The position numbers were made by a program, and so were the translations under genes. A DNA stretch of 64,000 bases. It comes from Adineta vaga (lineage: Eukaryota; Rotifera). A model generated the notes under the pieces. That model made no database searches, was not told where the DNA came from, and saw only the letters and a list, made by a program, of their open reading frames with translations. Of the stretch, positions 22,001 through 33,939 are shown piece after piece (the stretch's first letter is position 1; each line of letters starts with the position of its first letter). The stretch spans positions 8,618,001 through 8,682,000 of the forward strand of contig CP075497.1 of assembly GCA_021613535.1 (NCBI GenBank), given 5' to 3'.

Positions 22001-25000
22001 TCTACATAGGATGGTTGCTGTTGCTGCTGCTGTTGTTGTTGATTGTTTGGCATTATAATCTTTTTTGCCAGTGTAGTGGCCGATGTACGCCGACCGGCTG
22101 CTGTGTTTGCTGCTGATGCACCAGACATTTCAATGTTTGAATCAGCTAAAAAGATTAAAAACACATGGAAATTTTCGTTTTCAAACTATCATGAATATAT
22201 GTACGTGATGTTGATAGAGCAGCAGTTTGTGGAATTGGTCTTGGTTTTTTTGCACCTCCACCAAAGATACCATACCATAATTTAACAGCTAATTCAGGTG
22301 TTGACCATTTACGTACTAATAATCGATATAATGTATTGCAATCATCCGTTGACAAAGCATAGATTAATAATGACATATAAACAGCAATAAGAATTTCGAC
22401 GAGAAGAATTTTTAATTTTGTTAAATTATTTTCTTGATCTTTAATTAGACTTGTAAAGATTTTAATTCCTAATTAAATGAAAAAAAAAGAATTGAATAGA
22501 ATTTAGATTCATTTCACGAATAATTACCTGGCCAATCTTTTGGTGCTGTTGTTGGCGCTTCTCGTTCTATTAATTCCGTAACACTTTTACGTCTATGTAA
22601 TCGAATTGATTCTCTTCGATATAAATACGATCTAAAAACGCAATATTTTCGTTAATGAAATATTCTATTCATTCAATTAAATAATCATTTACTTTAAGAA
22701 TGCTTCTACTGCAATACGTTCAGTTGTTTGATTTTCATTCGTATGACAAAGTGATTGATAAACACAGCTAGCTAATGCAATTGATAAATCTCTTACTGCA
22801 ACAATTTGTACACTATGTTCTGTTATTTTCGGTAATGTTAACCATGTATTCATTGTACGTAATAAATCTTGACTTAAATCACGTAAATAACTAATAGCAT
22901 TGTTACTAACACTTAATGTTCCCGATAGATTTGCAATTAATAATGGAACTTGTGTAGGAAATGGTATAGGATATTTTAATTGTGTACGACGATCACGATA
23001 TAATTCATGCATGAGTAATAATAATTCCATACGAACAGATGCTAAACCACCACCATGCATACCATGAAGACTTGTAAATGAAACTAATGTACGAAGAAGA
23101 TGTTCATTGGATTTTAACCAACGACGACGACGTAATAAACGTTTCATTTTTGTTTCAAATGTACTTGTACGAACGTATGATAACGATGGAGATTCAACAC
23201 TAGAAAATGTATTGGATGGTAAGTTTGGATCATCGTTAATATCTGATAAGATTGGTGCATCAAAATCTAAACAACAATAACAAATGATGAATTCATTAAA
23301 ATAATCTTCGACGATTCCATGAAATCAACTCACTGTTATTATCATCTTCAGTATCACCATTACTAGATGTATTTAAATTGCATAATTGACGAATGACACC
23401 GATTTCTTGTTCAAGCCAACATGCTAGATGATGCCTAAATATCAAACATAATAAAATAGTTATATTTCGCATAAATTTAATAATAACCATAAAAAATCTT
23501 TTTACCTAAGTTGACCACCAGCAACTTCAAATCCTGTTGCTAACGTTGCCATTTCTTCTACAATAATTTTTAAACAACAAATTAATTTCATATATTGTCC
23601 TATAGTATCAAATTGTTGTTTAATAGATTTATTTTCGATTGGATCTGTTGCTTTTTTAATTGGTTCTTCGACTTTTACTTCTTCTTCTTCTTCTTCTTTT
23701 TCATCGTCACTCCATTCAAGTTGCAATTCATCATCTCCGACTTTATTCGATACTGGTTGACTCCAATCAAAATTGTCTACAGTCTGTTGTTTGATTTGAG
23801 GTTCAGCTTCGACAGGTGTTTTAATCTCATTAGTTAAAATAATATTCGCCGGTAGTTTTGCGAGAATTTCTAATGCTAATAGAGGACAACCAATTTTTAA
23901 ATAATAATAAGCTGTTTGAAAATGAACTCGACGTTCAATGGAAAAATTATTTGTATTTTCATTTGAATTCTCATTTGATAATTGTTTAGCACGTAATACA
24001 AGTGGATGTTGTTTTAAATAGTCATAAAAAATAAAAATGGATTGTTGTTGATCAAAACTATCATTATGAAGTAAAGTACTTAATGAATGTTCATAATCTT
24101 TCAATAGCCAAGAAGCCATACTACGATAGAATGGATCGGAATGTGGTTTTTTAAGAATTTCTCGATTAAGAATATTCTCAACTAAATTCTGTTCATCACC
24201 TTCATAGAGACGAGCAATTAATAATGCTAATTGAATATCATTTAGATTATTAATAATAACTTCAATGGCATCACGAGTCTTTCCAGCAAGAAGAAAAAAT
24301 GCAGCAGCATGTTCAAAACGTTGTTTACCCAATAGTGCAAATGCATTCTTTTGTGCAGCTTTTAACCATCGATCTTGTGTAAAATCATTTTTGAAAAAAT
24401 CTTGCATTTTAGTATCTTGTACATGTCTTTAAATGAACAGAAGATTTTATTTTCAATGAACAAAAGTTAATCATAATACTTACTTATATAAAGTATAGAG
24501 TAGAGTTTTCTTTTTTAGTGCTAGAAAATATAAAGCGCTATCAAGTGGATCATTGTTCGTTTCAAATGCAGCTTTACCAAGCTAAAATTAGAAAAACAAG
24601 AATTTCGATTGAATTCATTTTCACGAATGATTTTTAAAAGACATAAAATACTCCTCATCATTTATCGTTGCTCTTCTTACCTTTTCAAACAATCTTGCGA
24701 TAACACTTTTATTCCGAACCCACCATCCAACTCCGAATAATTGTAATTCGCTCCATACAGGTTTATTTTTTACCATACATGGAAGCATACCAAGTAAATC
24801 TTCTTGTAAATCTGAATGAAATGCCCATGCAAAGGATGCACTTGTTATAATATGATTTAATGCTGAATTTCCATGTGTATTTGGTGATGCAACGATTCGT
24901 GAGAGATAAATATAACGTTGAACATCGATTAAAAATCTCAGACCACAATCATCCATAGTATCTAATACAGATATGAAATTCCAAAACAAACTATTGAAGA

Positions 25001-25858
25001 TAAATTTTCTTACTTGATGGTTTATCGCCTGAATAAGTTTGATTAGAAAGTGAATCGTTACTTGCGTTAGATAATGTATCAGCTAGAGCAAGTAAATACA
25101 TTTGTTCGAGACTTGTTAAATTTGATAAACGAACACGTTGAAAATAATCAACAAGTAAATCAACCATTCGAGAATCGAATTTTGGTGACCAATTTCGATT
25201 GGATAATAATTCTTTTCGAAATTTATTTAATTCCACTAACAAATAAAAGAAAATGAAAATAATATCACATGAAAGAATTTCTCTCTAATGTTTACCTTGT
25301 TTCTTTCGTTCGACATCTTGTACAAGATCTTCATCAATTTTAAAATCAACTTCTCGATTAGTATCTAATTGTGATGCAAATAAATCTTCATATTTATCAC
25401 CTCCATTCATATCTTCATCATTTCCATTTATATTTTTATTCTCCGTTGATTTACCATGATCATTAGTCGTTATTATTTCATGATCAGCATCAAATAAAGC
25501 AAATAATGGTAATAATGGTATAGTTTCTATTTCGACATATTTCATATTGTCAACTTCAGCTATAGATGGTTCATTATCATCATTGTTTGCAATTGAAAAT
25601 GTTCGACTGCGCATTAATTTCATTTCTACTTTACCTTCAACACTATGTACGGTACTAACAATACAACGTGTTAAATGAGCAAGAATAGCTTTAACACGAC
25701 GATATTTGCCGAAACGAACTAATTCTAATAGTAATGTTGGATGATATTGAGGTAATACAGGTGCAGCATTACGAGCAACATGAAATAAACTGATTGAGTC
25801 AATTGAATCTAATGTTAACCAAGATGCTTGTGGTTCCGTATTTGTATTCGTTGCATCA

Positions 25859-25898
<40 letters not shown>

Positions 25899-28800
25899 TT
25901 ATTGAATTTAAATCATTATTAGTTAGAATCTTTTTAAGATTATTTACTGTATTTACTCGACGTTTAGGTTTAATTAATGGTTCTGGTACAACGGAATGAC
26001 ATTGCCGTTTTAGTGATGACCATTGTGAATAAACTTGTAATTCACTATTAAGGCCAACTAATAGAAGTCCACCACGTACCCATTTTAAACTTAAATTTGG
26101 ACGTAAGAAAACATTTGCATTTATAGATGATAATTCAATTGTTCGTATTTTTGTCCATTGTGATGATTGCGTATATGAATAAATAAAAACATAACGTATA
26201 CCAATAGCTGCTGCTAAGAGATGTGCACCATTTTCAATGGATGCCCAATCGAAATGAACTGATAATTGATTTGTTTGATTTTGTATTTCAGTTATTGAAA
26301 CAATTGTTTCACAATTAAATGATGTTCCACCTGTTGATTCACATTCATATATACCAATTTGAATATGTTGATCGAAAAATGCTACAGCTAATCTTCCACA
26401 ATATGCATTACTTATTGCTAATGGTTGACCAGAAAATTGTAGACGAGAATTTAATTGACATTCAGTTGATATTCCACACCATTCTGACCATTCATACGTA
26501 TTGGATGATTGATGCGTACATGTCCAAAAACGAATTATTCCATCGGAATGTGATGTCGATAATAAATATGGAGATGAAGAGGATGAATCAGAATAACAAA
26601 GTGTACTAGAACTTAAATGACCAAATGCAACATCGACTGATTGCAATTCAACATCGGAAAGTAATGGAAGGACATATGTACTAACCTAAAATACATTAAT
26701 TTTCTCTTTTTAATTAATCTTAATTTTCAAATAGCATTTTTTTACCTTGGAACTTTGCACTTGTACTAACCATTCAGTATCATTATTAAAACTATTCATA
26801 CTTATAGATTCATTATCATCATCGGGATATGTAATCATTATTTTCCACATATGAATACAACTTTGACTAGTATTTTCGTTAGATTTTTCCACGAGAACAA
26901 GATAATAAACTTTATGTAATGATGTTTGATAACTTTGATCATCGATAGCATTAGCAGGAAATATATGTATCAATTCAGCACGTGTCCAAATCTACAATTG
27001 ATAAACATACTTTTTCTCTTCGAAATATTCAAAAAAAAATGAACTTACACATTTCGAATTATCTATTTCTGCAAGACTGATTACACAACTGGGCCGAGCA
27101 GTAGATTGATTACTAACAACATTTACACGTGGTGCACTCAAATCAGATGAAGGTGATGATCGAATCATATTCGATTCAGTATCACTAAGCGTTTGATATG
27201 ACTAAAATACAAAATAATTAATTATATATTTCGAATATCTTCAACATACTTTAGAAGAAGAAAATTGTCTTGTTAATACTGCCTTTGCATTACAGACGAC
27301 TTGATAAATTCGTAAATCTTTACCATCTGATGCACAAAAAAGTACACTTGGTGATTCACGTAATAATTCATTATTCATACTAGAATTCATGTAAAAAGAA
27401 AATAGTAATGATTTTCTTTCGAATTTTTTCTTACCAAGGCATAACCATTGGAAACCAAGCAATTAATTTAAATGCTCCATTATGTGTCGATTCCATTCTT
27501 GCTAATTCTGTTATTCCACCTGTCATTGTCAATGGACCAATGGGTTCCGTACTCCAAAGGATTAATGAATTATCATAACGTTGTTTTTTACCATAATTCA
27601 ATTCATTCTTATCATCATAATATGAACTTGTTAAAACTAATGGAACAATTGGATGACAGACAATATGTCGAATAGGAAAATGATGGCCACACATTCGTGC
27701 TGTATGTGTAACACATATTAATGATTGAAATTTTTGTTGTTGATGAAATGTTAATGCCCAAAGATTTAATGTTCCATTCGTATGTTTTGTAATCATACTA
27801 ATCATTGGTAAATGTTGTTTTTGTTTTGTTTGATTTAATGAAAGATATTGATCAAATAGAAAATGATTACAATAAATGATTAAATGTGGTTGTAAAGATA
27901 ATGCATCACCTAATGGAAATATGTCAGGTATACGAGCGGAAAAACTAACTTGAACTTGTCGATATAACATTTGATAATTGATTAATGATGTTGGTGATGA
28001 TGAAGAAAATTTTGTTGTATTCAATAATGGTTGATCAAGCCAATCGATAACCCATAATAGAAGACTACCATCAGTTGGATGCACACTAAAGACAACATCT
28101 GGACTATTCTTCCATTCATCAATCAGTTTTTTTAGATAAGTTCGTATTTGTACAAAATGCTTTGATTCATCTAATAAACAATCACGACCATAAAGTGTGG
28201 GTCGTTTTTCATTGGCAGTTACAGAATCTAAGTTTATATCATTACTATTTGTATCATCATTATCATTAACTGTTGAAAGATTGGTTTGTCCTTTTGTTTT
28301 TCGTTGAATATCAAGAACAAATTGTTCGATCGAAAAAAGATTATATAAATCTTTATTGTTTAACCATTGGACAACGAACATATAATCTTTATGTGTTGGT
28401 ATAGTAGGAGCTAGAAGTGCATCCGTACTTGGATTGATAGTTGTTGCTAAATGAAAACGAAGAAATTTATGTGTTGATGTCGATGTTGATGAAGAATTCA
28501 TTTGAACTAGTGATGATGTAGATGAAGAAGGAGAAGATATTGTTGTTACTGTTTGACCAATTTGATTCAAGTGCTCGTCATCATTAGAAAATAGAGCATT
28601 GGATGAAATCATAGATGCAGGTGTATGAGGAACTTGATTATCGACATAGAATGTTGGTGAAGAGAGTTCTGGACGATTGTTCATTGGAATGAAATGATTA
28701 TACCTAAAACAAGTAGTATCTTTTGATTTCGTAATATGTACGTATGTCTTTAAGATATATTTTGATAAGATCTTGTGCGTCAAATAATAACATCAAATAT

Positions 28801-30301
28801 GATTGAAAATCACATTATTTTTATTTATTACTAACTAACACCTTGTTTTATATTACACCGACAAAGCAAGGTCTCGAGTTCGATATTCGCAATATATTTA
28901 CTCAATATTTTTCTTCTTCTAAGTTTAAGCGGTTCTATACAATCAAATGACTAGTTATGATAGTTACCTCATTTTATATAGTTGTTGTACACTTTTATCT
29001 ACACATTCATTTTGTTGTTTTCGCTGAGTTTTTATCATTGTTGGATCATTAGTATAGATAGATGATTCATCTTGTTGCATAGTTTCACACCATATACGAC
29101 AAATATTATCTTTACAACATGTTAATAAACAATTGACAACTGTTCCTCTATGAATATTAAAAAATAATTCAATTCGAAGAAATAAACAATCATATTTTTC
29201 GTTTTTATTTACTCAGCAAAAAACTGACTGGTCTGCCTCCATGATATATAAGTAACTGCTCTTGGATGGGGTAAATAAGCTGACATAAATGAAATAATTG
29301 CACTATTATCTATTGTTCGATACCAAATCTTAACTAAACGATCATTCTAATGGAAGAGAAAAAGAAATGATTAAAATATATGTCATTTTCGGAAGATTTT
29401 TGTACTTGTGATGCAGTGGCAAAAAGTGTTCCATCATTTGAATAAGTTACATGTTTTATTGGTGATGCTGGTCTTTAAATAATCAAGAACAATAGACAGT
29501 GAAAAAGAAATTAAAATTTCAATGAAATATTTTACTTGTAACTCCAAACATTTCTCCATGTTCGTGAAGTTGCATGACCAGATAATTTTCCGGACGTATC
29601 GCTTGCACCTAACTCAAAATTGACTTTATTTGCTCGAGATTCACTTTCATCATAATGATGAAACCAAACTTGTAAAGTCGACTCACAAACCACAATCAAT
29701 TGGTCACCTAAAATATAATTATTTTCAATTATTTCAAATGTTTCCTTATTATATACCTTTCGGATGCCAAGCAAGTGCTGTTATTTTCTCATTTGAACAT
29801 GTTAATGTATGTGTTAATGTCCATCGATAATTGACTTGCTAGAAAAAAACAAAGAAGAGAGAAGAAATTTCTAGTTATCACAATGAATATAAAACAAACA
29901 TGATGAAGTGATCGTTCGGAAGTAGATGTTGGTTCATAGATACAAACTTGATTTCCGAAACCAGCAACGATCTGAAAAAATTAACAATTTTTTCTGAAGG
30001 AAAAGACAAACAAGTAGTAAGCTAACCTTGCCTGATTCATATGTACAATGAATGCATGTTAGTAAACATTGATTATTCTCATTTCCTGATAAAAGTACTT
30101 GAACACGCTGAAAATCACCAGATAAAATCACAATATTATAACCAGCTGCATAGGCCTTAAAAATGAGAGAGAAATACATCATTTCACTAGAATTCAACTA
30201 CTCATAAAACTTACCACAAAATGAACACTATCAATACTACCAGCGGCAAAGCTATAGTCACTTGGATTGGCCGCACCAGTTAAAATCTGATGTAGATGCA
30301 T
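19029..30301 (-). CDS. DMXL: DmX-like protein (rabconnectin-3 alpha), V-ATPase regulator
   Basis: I can join 36 coding exons without breaking phase, giving 2923 residues (vertebrate DMXL1/2 are about 3000). Exons, 5' to 3': 30215-30301, 30027-30155, 29900-29971, 29757-29838, 29536-29707, 29406-29472, 29213-29346, 28968-29147, 27435-28703, 27250-27379, 27049-27201, 26746-26991, 25296-26685, 25014-25235, 24681-24961, 24484-24581, 23506-24426, 23334-23434, 22693-23266, 22528-22631, 22205-22468, 21952-22145, 21755-21897, 21408-21535, 21145-21352, 20950-21094, 20802-20867, 20592-20708, 20386-20528, 20168-20315, 20058-20118, 19868-19992, 19736-19807, 19537-19681, 19259-19479, 19029-19208. The start MHLHQILTGAANPSD matches the conserved DMXL start. 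N-terminal WD repeats follow, then a Rav1-type central domain (LRFLIDVQRYIYLSR, SASFAWAFHSDLQEDLL, KNAFALLGKQRFEHAAAFFL). A C-terminal WD propeller (TNDFVFLDSSTLLATCG, LLLSGGKQGDICIFDLRQR) ends FSSGADGTISVRQITQFD. DMXL/Rav1 assembles V-ATPase. One larger intron (28704-28967) interrupts the N-terminal WD region. Poly-Asn (about 25858-25895) and poly-Gln (about 22017-22040) runs are local expansions. Confidence 0.95.
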
Positions 30302-30481
30302 ATCATCTAAAGTTAAACAAATCAGTATGTTTCGATTTTTTTCTATTTTCTTTATTTTATTATCCTGCAATAAACGATTTCATTTATTTTTTTATTTTCT
30401 TATGTCTGTTCGTTTCTTTTTTTTGCAAAACAAGAAAGTTAGCAATAAAGCAGGAAAAGTGACAAAAAATCAACAACAAAT
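30302..30481 (-). promoter_or_regulatory. RPL3-DMXL intercistronic region with poly(A) signals and splice acceptor
   Basis: Only 180 bp separate the RPL3 stop from the DMXL ATG on the same strand. On the minus strand, two overlapping AATAAA signals lie at 30351-30361. About 45 nt further on, TTTAACTTTAG ends at 30307, immediately before the first DMXL exon. An acceptor placed there fits either a 5'-UTR intron or a spliced-leader site, as in short intercistronic gaps of polycistronic units. Confidence 0.5.
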
Positions 30482-32016
30482 CTAAGCGGATTGAGATTGT
30501 ACTGCTGCTGTTGTTGTTTGTTGAGTTTGTTGTTCTTCTTGAAGACGATTTTTCTTGAGTGGACCCATAAAGTTGCGTTTTTCTTCGTGAGTTTGAAATC
30601 GACCATGACCAAATTTCGATGATGTATCGATGAAACGTAAATCGATTTGTTCACGATGTGAACGTTTAGGATTAAGAATCAATGATTTACGTAATGTAAT
30701 AGGTCGTTTCTTTGGACCGATACAACAGCCCTTGATCATGATGAAATCTTGACGTACTTCACCATAATGTGGAAAACCACCCTAAATGAAAGAGAAAATT
30801 AAGAAAAATGATTGATTATTTGCTCTGAGGTAAGAGAAATCAACCTTCATAAATGACAATAACCATAAAAAGAAAAGAATTTCTATTCGCTCTATTATTT
30901 GCCTACGGGCATAGGAGGCAACATTTTCGAAAAACTAAATATTTACCATTGGATTAATTGTTTTTTCTGTTGGATCGTGGTCGGTTGAACCGGTATTTTT
31001 AACAGTTTTACCATCTTTAACTTGGATAGCATCACCAATACGATAGATCTTCTTGTTAATTTCTGTACGATGATGATAACCTTTTTGACCAGCACGTGCA
31101 ACGGCAAATGACACATGAGCTGGATGCCATGCACCAATACAAGCAACTTTTCGTAAACCTTTGTGTGTCTTACGTGGTAATTTTCGTGTATGCCAACGTG
31201 ATGTAACACCCTTAAAACCACGACCTTTGGTGACGGAAATTGTATCAATCATTTCATCTTTGGAAAAGACTTGAGTGACTGGTACTTGTTTTTCTAAATG
31301 TTGACGAGCAAAAGCAATTTTTTGTTCAATAGTGCCACCATTCAATTGAATTTCCATAATATGTGCTTTCTTTTGTCGTTTACGTAATAATTTAACTTGT
31401 GTATGTGCCAAAACACGGATGACTTTGCAATATTTAGTCATTTGTTTGAAGTCATTTTCAATTGCTTTTTTACCAGATTCATCGTCCCATTTCTTTGCAT
31501 ATTTAGTAAATGCTTTTCGTTTTGAAGCATACCAATTCTTATAGAAACGACGACGACATTCTTCATTTAAATGTTGAGCATAGATGGTTTTATATGCACG
31601 AAGACCACGTGGTGTAACAATATAACCAACAACACCAACGATAACCATTGGTGGAGTTTCAATAATTGTAACAGCTTCGACTGTTTCCTTTTTGTTCAAT
31701 TCTATTGAATACGATAGATGATATATTATTTTTGTAAGTGCAAACTTGTTTAAAACTTACTTGAAGCTGGTCGATCAACTTCACGAACAATATGGGTCAT
31801 ACCTAAATACATAAGAGAAAATGTCAGATTTTATGTGAAAACAAAAGGAAAAAGAGACATACCTGCTTTGTAACCAAGAAAAGCGGTAAGATGAACAGGT
31901 TTTTTGGGATCATCTTTTGGAAATGATTTTACTTTTCCACGATGACGACACGCTCGTTTTTTTGGTAAGAATCCAAGATTACCATGACGTGGATGTTCGA
32001 ATTTTCGATGGCTCAT
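30482..32016 (-). CDS. RPL3: Large-subunit ribosomal protein L3 (uL3)
   Basis: Four exons, 31863-32016, 31761-31802, 30947-31701 and 30482-30781, in phase, 416 residues (usual length about 400). It begins [20 protein letters not shown], the canonical eukaryotic uL3 start. Conserved blocks follow: [49 protein letters not shown] and the peptidyl-transferase-loop region [20 protein letters not shown] with its conserved Trp and His. [20 protein letters not shown] sits in the last exon. Only the C-terminal Gln/Thr/Ala-rich tail is unusual. Its 5' leader carries a TTCTTCTTCTTCTTCAG acceptor at about 32053, 36 nt before the ATG, pointing to 5'-UTR splicing or trans-splicing. Confidence 0.97.
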
Positions 32017-33939
32017 AGTGAGACTTGAAAACTATATACTATGATGCTCGATCTGAAGAAGAAGAAGAAGAAAAATTGAATTTTTTGCTCGAAAAAATAC
32101 TTTTTTGCTTTTAGATTAATGATAAGAGAAAAAAAGAAATGAACTCCTTCCTCCAAAATGAATCCAAACAAACAAGATCGACGAATGGGTTTTTGATGGA
32201 ATTTGGTGGAAAATAGTTTCGCATAATGAATCCACTTTATTGACGTTGTTTGTTTTAAAATAATTATTGAATATTTAAGAAAAAAAAATTTGTTAAAATT
32301 TATCCATAGTTCATGATTTATTTTGAATAATTCACAAAATGCTTTTCAATAGATGGCGCCAAAGGAAAGTTTACTATTATAAGACAATGCATGACATAAC
32401 GTATTTTGAGATCTCATGAATTGATCGTGAAAACAGAAAATATTAATTAGAAAGAATGTAGACCAAATGAAGTATTTCTAATCGATATTTATTGAAGTGT
32501 TATTTCAGTTTAGTTCAAATCAATAAATGAAGTTTCATTTTTCATTTCTAAATCTATCATCTTTGAAAATGAATAAATATTTCTTGCAGTGTCCGCATTT
32601 CCTTTCCGAAACAAACTATATTTTTTATCAAAATTTTTCTGCATTCGCATCAATCACAGCAGTTGGATGAACAAAAACCGAAAGAAAGACCACCAATCAT
32701 TCCGGACGCGAACGTACTCTGTCTCTCATAGTCATAAACATAGTTAAATTATCAAAAGATCTTGTTTTATCGATTATAATTAAACATAATATCAAACTTG
32801 AAATAAACCTCTTTAACATGTCAATAGAGTCCTCTGTCGAATGATCGTGAATGGGGGTAGTAGGCGTTGTCGTCTTTTATAATTTGTGGACGACAAATAA
32901 GCATGCATATATATGCTTATTCGCACAGACACATCATTTGTCCTGTTGTTGTTTTGATAGGCTTAATCGAAATGAATGCAATCGGAAAACAATGTTGACC
33001 TATCGATATAGGAAAATTGAAAAAGAGATGAACATTTGTTTTTTTTACTTTGCGAAAATAAGGTAAATGTTCGCTTTTTTCATTCATACAGATCATTTCT
33101 CAATTTGTTTTTTTTTTCGAAAAAGACCTTTTCTGTATGAATTTATTTCGATGTTTTTCGTAATTGATATAGATCAAGCAAATCATAGATAAAAATACGT
33201 TTTATTTTTATTTTTTTTCTTAGACAGGGCCAACATAGACCCTTTCTTTTCACCTCTTCCTTTTTCATCAATCCCAATTTTCTCTCCCCCCCCCCCTTTT
33301 TCTCTCTGTCTCTTTCACTTTCCCTCTGTTATGCGCCCCTTTAGTTGCGCCCCGTACCGCGTGTATGCTCCATGTATGTCGTCGACGACAACCACCACAG
33401 CAGATCGAATCATATGGAAGATCATATGTGGGTAGAGGAGAGAGAAAAGAAAGAAAAGAAAAAGAACGACAAAACAGCTGATTACCCTTTACAAAGCGCT
33501 GATGAAAAGGGGCATTCATAATGGGTAACTGACGTATATACATATATGCCCGCGTACCCTCGTCCGCTCGACAAGTTCAATCAAGTCAGCTCATCAGAAA
33601 AAAGCAGTCGATAGTATTTGTCTTTCTCTCTCTCCCTCCATCTTTCACTTTCCGTTGAGATTTTTATGAGAGACTAGAAACTGTGTATTAAACATGTATA
33701 TTCATCGTTACCTTTTTCTTTTCATCCATACAAAATATCTCTTTTCGATACAATTGATCGATCAAACTACCAATTGAGTATGAAAGGTTTTTAAACAAAT
33801 TATTTTTTATTTTAGATTTCTCAATGACATTTTCCTAGTCTTTTAGTTTTTAATTTTCTGTATAATTCCAATATATTCATACTGGTTTTTGTATAAATCT
33901 CTGATTATTATTTGAAAATTGAAAATAAAAGGAAATAAC
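32017..33939. other. Divergent upstream region of RPL3 and the ZC3H12-like gene
   Basis: About 1.9 kb. The left part (32017-32800) is AT-rich RPL3 upstream sequence. From about 33240 to 33620 the composition changes to a pyrimidine tract, CG-containing words, a 12-bp palindrome GTCGTCGACGAC (about 33378), a TGACGTAT element (about 33530) and a CTCGTCCGCTCGACAAG stretch. This is probably the promoter of the plus-strand gene. No coding sequence seen. Confidence 0.45.
33278..33307 (+). repeat. Homopyrimidine tract with a run of 11 C
   Basis: Thirty consecutive pyrimidines including C11 at 33286-33296, in the presumed promoter of the ZC3H12-like gene. Such tracts can be promoter elements or sites of slippage; no further meaning can be read. 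Confidence 0.7.

Noticed and set aside
28815-28967. A tRNA-like B box (GAGTTCGATATTC) inside a DMXL intron
   Set aside because: The bases on either side of the TTC loop do not pair as a T-arm, and I could not find a matching A box or acceptor stem.
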